Below, piece by piece: positions 7,792 to 16,645 of a DNA stretch of 64,000 bases. Source of the stretch: Streptomyces sp. NRRL WC-3605 (lineage in GTDB: Bacteria > Actinomycetota > Actinomycetes > Streptomycetales > Streptomycetaceae). The first letter of the stretch is position 1, and every line of letters begins with the position of its first letter. The translations under genes and the position numbers were made by a program. The stretch spans positions 145,322 to 209,321 of the forward strand of contig NZ_LLZN01000050.1 in assembly GCF_001509795.1 (NCBI RefSeq), written 5' to 3'. The notes beneath the pieces were generated by a model, which was given only the letters and a program-made list of their open reading frames with translations, searched no databases and was not told the DNA's origin.

Positions 7792-8865
7792 TCACGCGCC
7801 CAGCTCCGCCAGCCGCACCGTCCGCTCCGCCAGCTCGCTGATCCGCACCCCGTCGAAACCGAAGACCGCGCTGCGCACCGTGTCCTCCAGCGGCTCCGTC
7901 CACTGGCCGGGGATCGCCGCGGCGCCGCTCAGCACCCCGGCGACCGACCCGGCCGTCGCCCCGTTGGAGTCGGTGTCCAGGCCCCCGCGCACGGTCAGAG
8001 TGATCGTGCGGGTGAAGTCGCCGTCGCCGTACAGCAGGCCCGCGGTGAGGACGGCCGCGTTCGGGACCGTGTGGATCCAGCCCAGGCCCGCCGTCTCCTC
8101 CGTCACCGTGGCCAGCGTGTCCTCCCAGGACATCCGCGTCTCGTGCAGGGTCGCCACCCGGCGCACGGTGCGGGAGAGCCGGCTGCTCGCCGGGATCACG
8201 GCCAGCGCCCGGTCGACGGCCTCGCGGATCGTGGACGCCGTGAACGCCGCCGCGATCAGGGCGGCCGCCCACATCGCCCCGTACACCCCGTTCCCGGTGT
8301 GCGAGAGCACCGCGTCCCGGCGGGCGAGGGACGCGGCACGCGCGGGGACGCCCGGCGAGGTCCAGCCGTAGACGTCGGCGCGGATCAGGGCGCCGATCCA
8401 CTCCTGGTGGGGGTTGTCGAAGGTGGCGGTGAGCGGCGGCTTCAGACCGTTCGCGAGATTGCGGTACGCCGCCCGCTCCGCCGTGAACGTCTGCAGATAC
8501 GGCAGCCGCAGCAGCCACAGGTCGCCGACCTGCTCGGTGCTGAAGCCGAAGCCGTGCCGCTCCAGCAGGTCGAGGCCGAGGATCGCGTAGTCGACGTCGT
8601 CGTCCCGGCAGCTGCCGTGGATACGGCCGCGGACGCACTCGCGCCACTCGGGGCGCAGCGACCGCCCGTCCTCCTCGTCGGCCGGCTCGGGCAGATAGTC
8701 GGTGAGCGGCAGGGCCGCCGCCCGCCGCAGATAGCGGTCGATCCGGTCGCGCGTCCACAGGTCGCCCTGCTCGACCGGCTTGCCGAGCATGTTGCCCGCG
8801 ATCCGGCCCAGCCAGCCGCCGAGGACGCGGTCGGCGAGGTCCGGGCCCGTGCCCACAAGGGTCAT
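7792..8865 (-). CDS. ADP-ribosylglycohydrolase family protein
   Basis: 357 aa. The two acidic metal-binding clusters of the DraG/ARH family are visible: RDDDVDYAILGLDLLE in the N-terminal half and GLDTDSNGATAGSVAG in the C-terminal half. Known members remove ADP-ribose from arginine or other residues, or act on related substrates. The start at 8865 puts the family's opening helix (VLGGWLGRIAGNMLGKPVE) right after the N-terminus; there is no convincing ribosome-binding site. A NUDIX gene lies 42 bases downstream on the same strand but has its own -10 box. ADP-ribose removal is inferred from family membership. Confidence 0.88.
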   Translation of the reverse strand: MTLVGTGPDLADRVLGGWLGRIAGNMLGKPVEQGDLWTRDRIDRYLRRAAALPLTDYLPEPADEEDGRSLRPEWRECVRGRIHGSCRDDDVDYAILGLDLLERHGFGFSTEQVGDLWLLRLPYLQTFTAERAAYRNLANGLKPPLTATFDNPHQEWIGALIRADVYGWTSPGVPARAASLARRDAVLSHTGNGVYGAMWAAALIAAAFTASTIREAVDRALAVIPASSRLSRTVRRVATLHETRMSWEDTLATVTEETAGLGWIHTVPNAAVLTAGLLYGDGDFTRTITLTVRGGLDTDSNGATAGSVAGVLSGAAAIPGQWTEPLEDTVRSAVFGFDGVRISELAERTVRLAELGA

Positions 8866-9025
8866 AGGACCGGTGTACCCGATTCCGGCGGCCCACGCGC
8901 CCGCGCACCCCGGGGCCGTCCCACGCCTCGGCCGGGGCATGGCGGGCCCGGGGTGCCGCCGGTTAAGGTCGCAGCGGCGCGACCGGCCCCGACCTGTGCG
9001 GGGCCCGAAGAGCAAGGGGATACAG

Positions 9026-10156
9026 GTGACACAGCGCGTGCTCATCGCCGCGGACAAGTTCAAGGGGTCGCTCACGGCCGTGCAGGTCGCCGAGCGGATC
9101 ACCGCCGGTCTGCGCCGGGCCGCCCCGGACGTGCGGGTCGAGGCCATGCCGGTCGCCGACGGCGGTGACGGCACCGTCGACGCGGCGGTCGCGGCCGGTT
9201 TCGAGCGGCACGAGGTGCGGGTCGCCGGACCGCTCGGCGACGAGGTGACGGCGGCGTTCGCGCTGCGCGGCGACACCGCGGTGGTGGAGATGGCGGAGGC
9301 CAGCGGCCTCCAGCGGCTGCCCGCCGGGGTCCTCGCGCCCCTCACGGCGTCCACGTACGGCTCCGGCGAGCTGCTGCGGGCGGCCCTGGACGCCGGTGCC
9401 CGCACCGTCGTCTTCGGTGTCGGCGGCAGCGCCACCACGGACGGCGGAGCCGGGATGCTGAGCGCGCTCGGCGCCCGTCTCCTCGACGCGGACGGCGAGC
9501 CGGTGGCTCCCGGCGGGGGCGGCCTCGCGGATCTGGCCACCGCCGACCTGTCGGGCCTCGACCCCCGGCTAGCCGAGATCGACCTGGTGCTCGCCAGCGA
9601 CGTCGACAACCCGCTGACCGGCCCGAAGGGCGCTCCGGCCGTGTACGGCCCGCAGAAGGGCGCGTCCCCGGACGACGTGGCCGCGCTGGACGCGGCCCTC
9701 GCGCACTACGCCAAGGTCCTGGAGACCGCCCTCGGCCCCCAGGCCGCCCGGCACGCCTCGGCGCCGGGCGCCGGAGCCGCCGGCGGCATCGGGTACGGCG
9801 CCCTCCTGCTCGGCGCCCGCTTCCGGGCGGGCATCGAGGTCATGCTCGACGTCCTGGGCTTCGCGCCCGCCGTGGAGCGCGCCGACCTGGTGATCACCGG
9901 CGAGGGCTCCCTGGACGAGCAGACCCTGCACGGCAAGGCCCCGGCCGGGGTCGCGGCGGCGGCCCGCGCCGCGGGCAAGGAGGTGGTCGCCGTGTGCGGG
10001 CGCCTCGCGCTCGCGCCGGAGGCGCTGGGCCGGGCCGGCATCCGCAGGGCGTACCCGCTGACGGACGAGGAGCCGGACGTGTCGGTGTGCATCGCGGACG
10101 CCGGGCCGATCCTGGAGCGGGTCGCGGAACGCATCGGGCGGGACTTCCTGAGCTGA
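9026..10156 (+). CDS. Glycerate kinase
   Basis: 376 aa, the usual length for the GlxK/GarK family. Family blocks are ADKFKGSLTAVQVAERI near the N-terminus, FGVGGSATTDGGAGMLSALG in the middle and ITGEGSLDEQTLHGKAP towards the end. It phosphorylates glycerate to 2- or 3-phosphoglycerate. The GTG start has AAGGGGA 5 bases upstream. Glyoxylate made by the ethylmalonyl-CoA operon can enter metabolism through glycerate, so the position near that operon may be meaningful, but there is no operon link. A strong bidirectional hairpin follows. Confidence 0.93.
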   Translation: MTQRVLIAADKFKGSLTAVQVAERITAGLRRAAPDVRVEAMPVADGGDGTVDAAVAAGFERHEVRVAGPLGDEVTAAFALRGDTAVVEMAEASGLQRLPAGVLAPLTASTYGSGELLRAALDAGARTVVFGVGGSATTDGGAGMLSALGARLLDADGEPVAPGGGGLADLATADLSGLDPRLAEIDLVLASDVDNPLTGPKGAPAVYGPQKGASPDDVAALDAALAHYAKVLETALGPQAARHASAPGAGAAGGIGYGALLLGARFRAGIEVMLDVLGFAPAVERADLVITGEGSLDEQTLHGKAPAGVAAAARAAGKEVVAVCGRLALAPEALGRAGIRRAYPLTDEEPDVSVCIADAGPILERVAERIGRDFLS

Positions 10157-10187
10157 TCGACCCCGGGGCGCGCCCCCGGGCATGCGA

Positions 10188-10220
10188 AAGGGCCCCGGAC
10201 CAGTTCGGTCCGGGGCCCTT
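10188..10220. terminator. Bidirectional terminator between glycerate kinase and pssA
   Basis: A perfect 14-bp stem (aagggccccggacc / ggtccggggccctt) closes a 5-base loop between two convergent genes. The AA and TT ends give a short T-run on either strand. A second GC palindrome lies just upstream at 10161-10180. Confidence 0.85.
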
Positions 10221-10241
10221 CCCGTCACAGGAGGCGGATCG

Positions 10242-11096
10242 CTACGGCAGCTGCGCCGCACGCGCCTCGCGCCGGTTGTCGCGGAAGTTGTTCACCCGGC
10301 GGGCCGTGGCGAACAGCGGGATCACCGCGCCGGTCACCAGCTGGAGCGCGCAGCCCGTCTGGAGGAGCAGCTGACCGCTCGGGGCGTCGAACGCCCAGGC
10401 GGCGAGCAGACCCATGGACACCACGATCCAGGACAGCATCGCGATCGCGAGACGGCCGCGCGGCTTCGGGTACTCCACCCGGCTCACCATCAGCCAGGCC
10501 GTGCCCAGGATCGCCAGCAGGGTCGCCACGAAGGGCAGCTCCAGCAGGACGATCGAGACGACCGTCAGCGCACCGAACGGCGACGGCATCCCCTGGAACA
10601 TCCCGTTGGGGACGGACACGCAGGAGAAGCGCGCCAGCCGGAGCACGACCGCCAGCAGCACCACGATCGCCCCGACCGCGGCCACTCTCTGGTGCGCGTC
10701 GTCGGCGACCATGCCGTAGACCAGGACGAAGTACGCCGGGGCCAGACCGAAGCTGATCAGGTCGGACAGGTTGTCCAGCTCGGCGCCCATCGGGGACGAG
10801 CGGAGCTTGCGGGCGACCAGGCCGTCGAACAGGTCGAAGACCGCCGCGCACAGCATCAGGATGACCGCCGTGGCCGCGCTGTGGCGGGCCATGCCGGACT
10901 CCTGGCTGCCCGTGAGGTGCGGGATCAGGATGCCGGTGGTGGTGAAGTACACCGCCATGAAGCCGCACGTGGCGTTGCCGAGGGTGAGGGTGTCCGCTAT
11001 CGACAGGCGGAGGGAGAGCGGCATCTCCTCCTCTTCGTCGACCTCGTCCGCGCCCGGCACCCAGCCCGGCTGTGTCTCTGGATCAATCACGGTCAA
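10242..11096 (-). CDS. pssA: CDP-diacylglycerol-serine O-phosphatidyltransferase
   Basis: 284 aa, an integral membrane enzyme of the CDP-alcohol phosphatidyltransferase family. The signature DG-x2-AR-x8-G-x3-D-x3-D is present from DGLVARKL to ELDNLSD. Several hydrophobic segments follow. It makes phosphatidylserine, which the adjacent Psd converts to phosphatidylethanolamine. The likely start is TTG at 11096, or GTG at 11090; both overlap the 3' end of psd (stop at 11083), so translation is coupled. The N-terminus is acidic (DEVDEEEE). Confidence 0.92.
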   Translation of the reverse strand: MTVIDPETQPGWVPGADEVDEEEEMPLSLRLSIADTLTLGNATCGFMAVYFTTTGILIPHLTGSQESGMARHSAATAVILMLCAAVFDLFDGLVARKLRSSPMGAELDNLSDLISFGLAPAYFVLVYGMVADDAHQRVAAVGAIVVLLAVVLRLARFSCVSVPNGMFQGMPSPFGALTVVSIVLLELPFVATLLAILGTAWLMVSRVEYPKPRGRLAIAMLSWIVVSMGLLAAWAFDAPSGQLLLQTGCALQLVTGAVIPLFATARRVNNFRDNRREARAAQLP

Positions 11097-11739
11097 TGCG
11101 AGTCACCCCAGCCACGGTCTTCTGCCCGACCTCGACCGCGACCTCCACGCCCTCCGGCAGGTAGATGTCGACACGGGAGCCGAAGCGGATCAGACCGATG
11201 CGGTCGCCCTGCTCGACCTTCGTGCCCTGCGGGATGTAGGGCACGATGCGACGGGCGACGGCGCCGGCGATCTGGATCATCTCGATGTCGCCGAGTTCGG
11301 TGTCGAAATGCCAGACTACGCGCTCGTTGTTCTCGCTCTCCTTGTTGAACGCCGGCACGAACCCGCCCGGGATGTGCTCGACGGACGTCACCGTGCCGGA
11401 GAGCGGCGCGCGGTTGACGTGGACGTTGAGCGGGCTCATGAAGATCGCGACGCGGGTGCGGCCGTCCTTCCACGGCATGATGCTCTGCACCACACCGTCG
11501 GCCGGGGAGATGACCCGGCCCTGGGCGATCTCGCGCTCGGGGTCGCGGAAGAACCACAGCATGCCCGCCGCCAGAGCGGTGGCGGGTACGGCCACGGCCT
11601 TGGCGACGCCGGAGCGGCGTGCGCGGGCCAGGCTGAGGGCTGCGGTGGCGACGGTCGGGAGAAGCCACGGCGATGCTCCGCGCGCGAGGCGTACGCCGGC
11701 CCGGCTGTCGCGTGGTGCAGAGGTTTGGCTGTGGGGCAT
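11083..11739 (-). CDS. psd: Phosphatidylserine decarboxylase proenzyme
   Basis: 218 aa, the short Psd type found in actinomycetes. A hydrophobic N-terminal region anchors it to the membrane. The Gly-Ser of RFGSRVDIYLP near the C-terminus is the expected self-cleavage site that creates the pyruvoyl group. The motif FMSPLNVHVNRAP is conserved in the family. ATG at 11739 is preceded by GAAGG with good spacing. Together with pssA it completes phosphatidylethanolamine synthesis. Confidence 0.93.
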   Translation of the reverse strand: MPHSQTSAPRDSRAGVRLARGASPWLLPTVATAALSLARARRSGVAKAVAVPATALAAGMLWFFRDPEREIAQGRVISPADGVVQSIMPWKDGRTRVAIFMSPLNVHVNRAPLSGTVTSVEHIPGGFVPAFNKESENNERVVWHFDTELGDIEMIQIAGAVARRIVPYIPQGTKVEQGDRIGLIRFGSRVDIYLPEGVEVAVEVGQKTVAGVTRIDRD

Positions 11740-11863
11740 GGATGACCTTCGTAGCGGATGATGCCGCGCTTCAACGGGGGACGGCGGCTTTCCGGGGATC
11801 GTACCGGTCGCGGCCCACAACTGGGCAAGCCAGGAAGCCGAGTCGGCGGCTGAAGAGTATGTA

Positions 11864-11898
11864 CGGGGTGTGATCTTCTTCTCGAAGAAAACACCCCG
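11864..11898 (-). terminator. Hairpin between the mcd operon and psd
   Basis: An 8-bp stem (cggggtgt / acaccccg) encloses a second inverted repeat (ttctt-ctcg-aagaa). It lies 12 bases past the mcd stop and 125 bases upstream of psd, so it may end the ethylmalonyl-CoA operon transcript. No long T-tract follows, so partial read-through into psd is possible. Confidence 0.5.
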
Positions 11899-11909
11899 AA
11901 CTCGGACAT

Positions 11910-13115
11910 CTATCCCTGGAACCGATACTCTTCGAGCAACCTGCGACCGATGATCATTTTCTGGATCTCGGCGGTACCTTCACCGATGAGCAGCATCGGG
12001 GCCTCACGGTAGAGGCGCTCGATCTCGTACTCCTTGGAGAAGCCGTAGCCGCCGTGGATCCGGAAGGCGTCCTCCACGACTTCCTTGCAGTACTCGGAGG
12101 CGAGGTACTTCGCCATCCCTGCTTCGAGGTCGTTTCGCTCGCCGGAGTCCTTTTTGCGTGCCGCGTTCACCATCATGGCATGCGCGGCCTCCACCTTGGT
12201 AGCCATCTCGGCCAGCTTGAACTGGATGGCCTGGTGCTGGGCGATCGGCTTGCCGAAAGTGTGACGCTGCTGGGCGTACTGGACGCCCAGTTCGAAGGCA
12301 CGCTGAGCGACGCCGCAGCCACGCGCGGCCACGTTGACGCGGCCCACCTCGACGCCGTCCATCATTTGGTAAAAACCTCGGCCGGTGACGCCGCCGAGCA
12401 CCCGATCGGCCGAAATGCGCAGGCCGTCCATGATGAGCTCGGTCGTGTCGACGCCCTTGTAGCCCATCTTGTCGATCTTGCCGGGGATGGTGAGTCCCGG
12501 GCGGACCTCGCCGAAGCCGGGCTCCTTCTCCACGAGGAACGTCGTCATCGACTTGTGGGGGGCCGTGCCCTCGGGGTGTCCTTCGTCACTTCGGACCAGA
12601 ACGGCCACCAGAGAGGACGTCCCGCCGTTCGTCAGCCACATCTTCTGGCCGTTGAGGACGTACTCCTCGCCGTCCTTCACCGCCTTCGACGTGATCGCGG
12701 ACACATCGGAGCCGAGGGCCGGCTCGGACATCGAGAAGGCGCCGCGGATGTCGCCGGCCGCCATCCGCGGAAGGAAGTGCTCCTTCTGCTCCCGCGTGCC
12801 GTGCTGCTTCAGCATGTACGCCACGATGAAGTGCGTGTTGATGATGCCGGACACCGACATCCAGCCGCGGGCGATCTCCTCCACGCACAGCGCGTACGTC
12901 AGGAGCGACTCGCCCAGACCCCCGTACTCCTCGGGGATCATCAGGCCGAAGAGGCCGAGCTCCTTCAGACCGTCGACGATCTGCTGGGGGTACTCGTCAC
13001 GGTGCTCCAGCTCGGTGGCGACCGGGATGATCTCCTTGTCCACGAAGTCGCGGACGGTGGACAGGATCTCCTGCTGGACGTCGGTCAGACCGGCGGTCTG
13101 GGCGAGACGGGCCAT
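11910..13115 (-). CDS. mcd: Acyl-CoA dehydrogenase, probable (2S)-methylsuccinyl-CoA dehydrogenase
   Basis: 401 aa with the full acyl-CoA dehydrogenase fold: FSMSEPALGSDVSAI and MWLTNGGTSS are the FAD/substrate motifs, RVNVAARGCGVAQRAFEL lies in the C-terminal helical domain, and IHGGYGFSKEYEIERLYRE ends the flavin-contacting region. As the last gene of an mcl-ecm-ccr operon it most likely oxidises methylsuccinyl-CoA to mesaconyl-CoA. As I recall, the proteobacterial enzymes are longer, so this is the short actinobacterial form. AGGGGAAG precedes the ATG; the gap to the upstream gene is 3 bases. Specificity is inferred from context. Confidence 0.85.
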   Translation of the reverse strand: MARLAQTAGLTDVQQEILSTVRDFVDKEIIPVATELEHRDEYPQQIVDGLKELGLFGLMIPEEYGGLGESLLTYALCVEEIARGWMSVSGIINTHFIVAYMLKQHGTREQKEHFLPRMAAGDIRGAFSMSEPALGSDVSAITSKAVKDGEEYVLNGQKMWLTNGGTSSLVAVLVRSDEGHPEGTAPHKSMTTFLVEKEPGFGEVRPGLTIPGKIDKMGYKGVDTTELIMDGLRISADRVLGGVTGRGFYQMMDGVEVGRVNVAARGCGVAQRAFELGVQYAQQRHTFGKPIAQHQAIQFKLAEMATKVEAAHAMMVNAARKKDSGERNDLEAGMAKYLASEYCKEVVEDAFRIHGGYGFSKEYEIERLYREAPMLLIGEGTAEIQKMIIGRRLLEEYRFQG

Positions 13116-13118
13116 CGC

Positions 13119-13631
13119 TTACTTCCCCTGTTCCTTCAGCTCGGGGCGGCCCGGCTGCTCGCCGCCGCGCTCCTTGATGTACGTCTCGGTGGGCACCATC
13201 ACCTTGCGGCGGAAGACGCACACCAGCGTGCCGTCCTGCTTGTAGCCCTTGGTCTCGACGTACACGATCCCGCGGTCGTTCTTCGACTTCGACGGCCACT
13301 TGTCGAGCACGGTCGTCTGGCCGTAGATCGTGTCGCCGTGGAAGGTCGGCGCCACGTGCTTCAGCGACTCGATCTCCAGGTTGGCGATCGCCTTGCCGGA
13401 GATGTCCGGGACGGACATGCCGAGCAGCAGGGAGTAGATGTAGTTGCCCACGACGACGTTCTTGCCGAAGTCCGTCGTCTTCTCCGCATAGTTCGTGTCC
13501 ATGTGGAGCGGGTGGTGGTTCATGGTGAGGAGACAGAACAGGTGGTCGTCGTACTCCGTGACCGTCTTGCCCGGCCAGTGCTTGTACGTCGCCCCGACCT
13601 CGAACTCCTCGTAGGTGCGTCCGAACTGCAT
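13119..13631 (-). CDS. mch: MaoC-like hydratase, probable mesaconyl-CoA hydratase
   Basis: 170 aa, a hot-dog-fold MaoC dehydratase domain (EEFEVGATYKHWPGKTVTEY, then LTMNHHPLHMDTNYAE, which holds the catalytic region). In the ethylmalonyl-CoA pathway this enzyme hydrates mesaconyl-CoA to beta-methylmalyl-CoA, the substrate of the lyase encoded just upstream. The start at 13631 is 5 bases after the mcl stop and uses a GGAGG within the end of mcl. The C-terminus is charged and flexible. The role is set by operon position; the fold alone would allow other enoyl-CoA hydratases. Confidence 0.85.
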   Translation of the reverse strand: MQFGRTYEEFEVGATYKHWPGKTVTEYDDHLFCLLTMNHHPLHMDTNYAEKTTDFGKNVVVGNYIYSLLLGMSVPDISGKAIANLEIESLKHVAPTFHGDTIYGQTTVLDKWPSKSKNDRGIVYVETKGYKQDGTLVCVFRRKVMVPTETYIKERGGEQPGRPELKEQGK

Positions 13632-13636
13632 GGCGG

Positions 13637-14596
13637 TCAGGCCTCCGGGATCTCGAACTTCGACGTGCGCCGCATACCGGCCGCGCGTCCCTTGCCGGCG
13701 ATGACCAGGGCCATCTTGCGGCTGGCCTCGTCGATCATCTCGTCGCCGAGCATCGCGGAGCCCTTCTTGCCGCCCGCCTCGGACGTGTAGTAGTCGTACG
13801 CGTCCAGGATCAGCTCGGCGTGGTCGTAGTCCTCCTGCGACGGCGAGAAGATCTCGTTGGACGCCTCGACCTGGCCCGGGTGCAGCACCCACTTGCCGTC
13901 GAAGCCGAGCGCGGCGGCGCGCTGGGCGACCTCGCGGTAGCCGTCGACGTTGCGGATCTGCAGGTAGGGGCCGTCGATCGCCTGGAGGTCGTTGGCGCGG
14001 GCGGCCATCAGGATCTTCATCAGGATGTAGTGGTAGGCGTCCGCCGGGTAGCCGGGCGGCTGCTCGCCCACGACGAGGGACTTCATGTTGATGGACGCCA
14101 TGAAGTCGGCCGGGCCGAAGATGATGGTCTCCAGGCGCTGGGAGGCCTGGGCGATCTCGTTGACGTTGTTCAGGCCCTGCGCGTTCTCGATCTGGGCCTC
14201 GATGCCGATCTTGCCGACCTCGAAGCCCATGGTCTTCTCGATCTGGGTGAGGAGGAGGTCCAGCGCGACGACCTGCTGGGCGGTCTGCACCTTCGGCAGC
14301 ATGATGCAGTCGAGGTTCTGGCCGGCGCCCTCGACGACCGTCACGACGTCCCGGTACGTCCACTCGGTCGTCCAGTCGTTCACGCGGACGACGCGCGTCT
14401 TGCCCGTCCAGTCGCCCTCGTTGAGGAACTTGACGATGGTGTGCCGCGCCTCGGGCTTGGCGAGCGGCGCGCATGCGTCCTCCAGGTCGAGGAAGACCTG
14501 GTCCGCCGGGAGGCCCTGCGCCTTCTCCAGGAAGCGGGGGTTGCTTCCCGGCACCGCGAGACAGGAGCGGCGGGGACGCAGACGGTTGACGGTCAT
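13637..14596 (-). CDS. mcl1: HpcH/HpaI-CitE family lyase: beta-methylmalyl-CoA / L-malyl-CoA lyase
   Basis: 319 aa. The N-terminus (RLRPRRSCLAVPGSNPRFLE) and DQVFLDLEDACAPLAKPEAR contain the Arg and the acidic residue that bind CoA and Mg in CitE-type lyases; MLPKVQTAQQVVALD and IEAQIENAQGLNNV are the later metal-binding strands (Glu in QIEN). It splits beta-methylmalyl-CoA into glyoxylate and propionyl-CoA. The start overlaps the ecm stop by four bases (ATGA), so the two are translationally coupled. Confidence 0.92.
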   Translation of the reverse strand: MTVNRLRPRRSCLAVPGSNPRFLEKAQGLPADQVFLDLEDACAPLAKPEARHTIVKFLNEGDWTGKTRVVRVNDWTTEWTYRDVVTVVEGAGQNLDCIMLPKVQTAQQVVALDLLLTQIEKTMGFEVGKIGIEAQIENAQGLNNVNEIAQASQRLETIIFGPADFMASINMKSLVVGEQPPGYPADAYHYILMKILMAARANDLQAIDGPYLQIRNVDGYREVAQRAAALGFDGKWVLHPGQVEASNEIFSPSQEDYDHAELILDAYDYYTSEAGGKKGSAMLGDEMIDEASRKMALVIAGKGRAAGMRRTSKFEIPEA

Positions 14597-16635
14597 GCGG
14601 GGACCTCCAGGGGGTCGAGCTTGTTCGCTTTCCGGATCTCGTCGACGATGCGGCCGATGATCCCGGTGATGTCGAAGTCCTTCGGGGTGAAGACGGCGGC
14701 CACTCCGGCTTGCTTCAGCTGCTCGGCGTCACCATTCGGGATGATGCCACCGGCGATCACGGGTATATCTGTGGCACCGGCCACACGGAGGCGTTCCAGG
14801 ACGTCCGGGACGAGCTGCGCGTGCGACCCGGACAGGATCGACAGGCCGACCGCGTGCACGTCCTCGGCGAGGGCCGCGTCCACGATCTGCTCCGGCGTCA
14901 GCCGGATGCCCTGGTACACCACCTCGAAGCCGGCGTCCCGGGCGCGCACGGCGATCTGCTCGGCGCCGTTGGAGTGCCCGTCCAGGCCGGGCTTGCCGAC
15001 CAGGAAGCGCAGCTTGCCCACGCCCAGGTCCTTCGCCGTCAGCTCCACCCTGCGACGCACCTGGGACATGGCCGAGCCCTCCTCGGCGGGGATCGCGACC
15101 GGCGCCGAGGAGACCCCGGTCGGGGCGCGGAACTCGCCGAAGACCTCGCGCAGCGCCCCGGCCCACTCGCCGGTCGTGACGCCGGCGCGGGCGCACTCCA
15201 GGGTGGCCTCCATGAGGTTGCCCGTGCCCTTCGCGGCCTCCTTCAGCCGCTCCAGCGCCTTGCAGGGGCGCGGGTGGTTGAAGGGCGGCTGGTACCGCGT
15301 GTCCCGCCAGTGCTGGAGCGAGGCGATGACGCGGGCCTCGACGGCCGGGTCGACCGTCTGGATCGCGGTGTCCAGGTCGGCGGTGAGCGGGTTCGGCTCG
15401 GTCGTCTCGAAGATGTTGACGCCGACGATCTTCTCCTGGCCGGACTCGATCCGGCCGCGGCGCTCGGCGTGCGAGGCGACGAGCTGCGACTTGAGGTAGC
15501 CGGACTCGACGGCCGCCATCGCGCCGCCCATCTCCTGGATCCGCTCGATCTCGGCGAGGGACTCCTCGACGAGCGCCGCGACCTTCGCCTCGACGACGTG
15601 CGAGCCCTCGAAGATGTCCTCGTACTCCAGCAGGTCGCTCTCGTGCGCGAGGACCTGCTGGATGCGCAGCGACCACTGCTGGTCCCAGGGGCGGGGCAGG
15701 CCGAGGGCCTCGTTCCAGGCGGGCAGCTGCACGGCACGCGCGCGGGCGTCCTTCGACAGCGTCACGGCCAGCATCTCCAGCACGATCCGCTGGACGTTGT
15801 TCTCCGGCTGCGCCTCGGTCAGCCCGAGGGAGTTGACCTGGACGCCGTAGCGGAAGCGGCGCTGCTTGGGGTTCTCGATGCCGTACCGCTCGCGGGTGAT
15901 CCGGTCCCAGATGCGCCCGAACGCGCGCATCTTGCACATCTCCTCGACGAAGCGGACGCCCGCGTTCACGAAGAAGGAGATACGGGCCACGACGTCCCCG
16001 AACTTCTCCTCGGGGACCTGCCCGGAGGCGCGCACGGCGTCGAGGACGGCGATGGCGGTGGACATCGCGTACGCGATCTCCTGGACCGGCGTGGCGCCCG
16101 CCTCCTGCAGGTGGTAGCTGCAGATGTTGATCGGGTTCCACTTCGGGATGTGGGAGACCGTGTACGCGATCATGTCGGTCGTCAGACGGAGCGAGGGCCC
16201 CGGCGGGAAGACGTGCGTCCCCCGGGACAGGTACTCCTTGACGATGTCGTTCTGGGTCGTGCCCTGGAGCTTGGTGATGTCAGCGCCCTGCTCCTCGGCG
16301 ACGACCTGATAGAGCGCCAGCAGCCACATGGCGGTGGCGTTGATCGTCATCGAGGTGTTCATCTGCTCCAGGGGGATGTCCTGGAACAGCCGGCGCATGT
16401 CACCGAGGTGCGCGATCGGCACGCCGACCCGGCCGACCTCGCCGCGGGCGAGGATGTGGTCGGAGTCGTACCCGGTCTGCGTGGGCAGGTCGAACGCGAC
16501 CGACAGACCGGTCTGCCCCTTGGCGAGGTTGCGCCGGTACAGCTCGTTGGACGCCTCGGCCGTCGAGTGGCCGGCATACGTCCGCATGAGCCACGGACGG
16601 TCCTTCTGCCTCTGCGGCTCCTGACGCTCTGTCAT
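14593..16635 (-). CDS. ecm: Ethylmalonyl-CoA mutase (B12-dependent, MeaA type)
   Basis: 680 aa in one chain: an N-terminal methylmalonyl-CoA-mutase-like barrel (YAGHSTAEASNELYRRNLAK, FDLPTQTGYDSDH) and a C-terminal cobalamin-binding domain with the DxHxxG motif (LDGHSNGAEQ), then GLSILSGSH and AGGIIPNGD. It interconverts ethylmalonyl-CoA and methylsuccinyl-CoA. Direct proximity to ccr distinguishes it from ordinary methylmalonyl-CoA mutase. Ten bases separate it from ccr and it overlaps mcl1 by four. Confidence 0.94.
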   Translation of the reverse strand: MTERQEPQRQKDRPWLMRTYAGHSTAEASNELYRRNLAKGQTGLSVAFDLPTQTGYDSDHILARGEVGRVGVPIAHLGDMRRLFQDIPLEQMNTSMTINATAMWLLALYQVVAEEQGADITKLQGTTQNDIVKEYLSRGTHVFPPGPSLRLTTDMIAYTVSHIPKWNPINICSYHLQEAGATPVQEIAYAMSTAIAVLDAVRASGQVPEEKFGDVVARISFFVNAGVRFVEEMCKMRAFGRIWDRITRERYGIENPKQRRFRYGVQVNSLGLTEAQPENNVQRIVLEMLAVTLSKDARARAVQLPAWNEALGLPRPWDQQWSLRIQQVLAHESDLLEYEDIFEGSHVVEAKVAALVEESLAEIERIQEMGGAMAAVESGYLKSQLVASHAERRGRIESGQEKIVGVNIFETTEPNPLTADLDTAIQTVDPAVEARVIASLQHWRDTRYQPPFNHPRPCKALERLKEAAKGTGNLMEATLECARAGVTTGEWAGALREVFGEFRAPTGVSSAPVAIPAEEGSAMSQVRRRVELTAKDLGVGKLRFLVGKPGLDGHSNGAEQIAVRARDAGFEVVYQGIRLTPEQIVDAALAEDVHAVGLSILSGSHAQLVPDVLERLRVAGATDIPVIAGGIIPNGDAEQLKQAGVAAVFTPKDFDITGIIGRIVDEIRKANKLDPLEVPA

Positions 16636-16645
16636 CCCCCGGCCC

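Noticed and set aside
11876..11889. TTCTTCTCGAAGAA as a LexA or other operator
   Set aside because: It does not match GAAC-N4-GTTC and sits inside a larger hairpin after mcd, so a terminator or structural role is simpler.
12370..12376. Possible TTA codon in mcd
   Set aside because: On the minus strand the sequence reads TTT TAC in frame (Phe-Tyr), so the TTA is out of frame.
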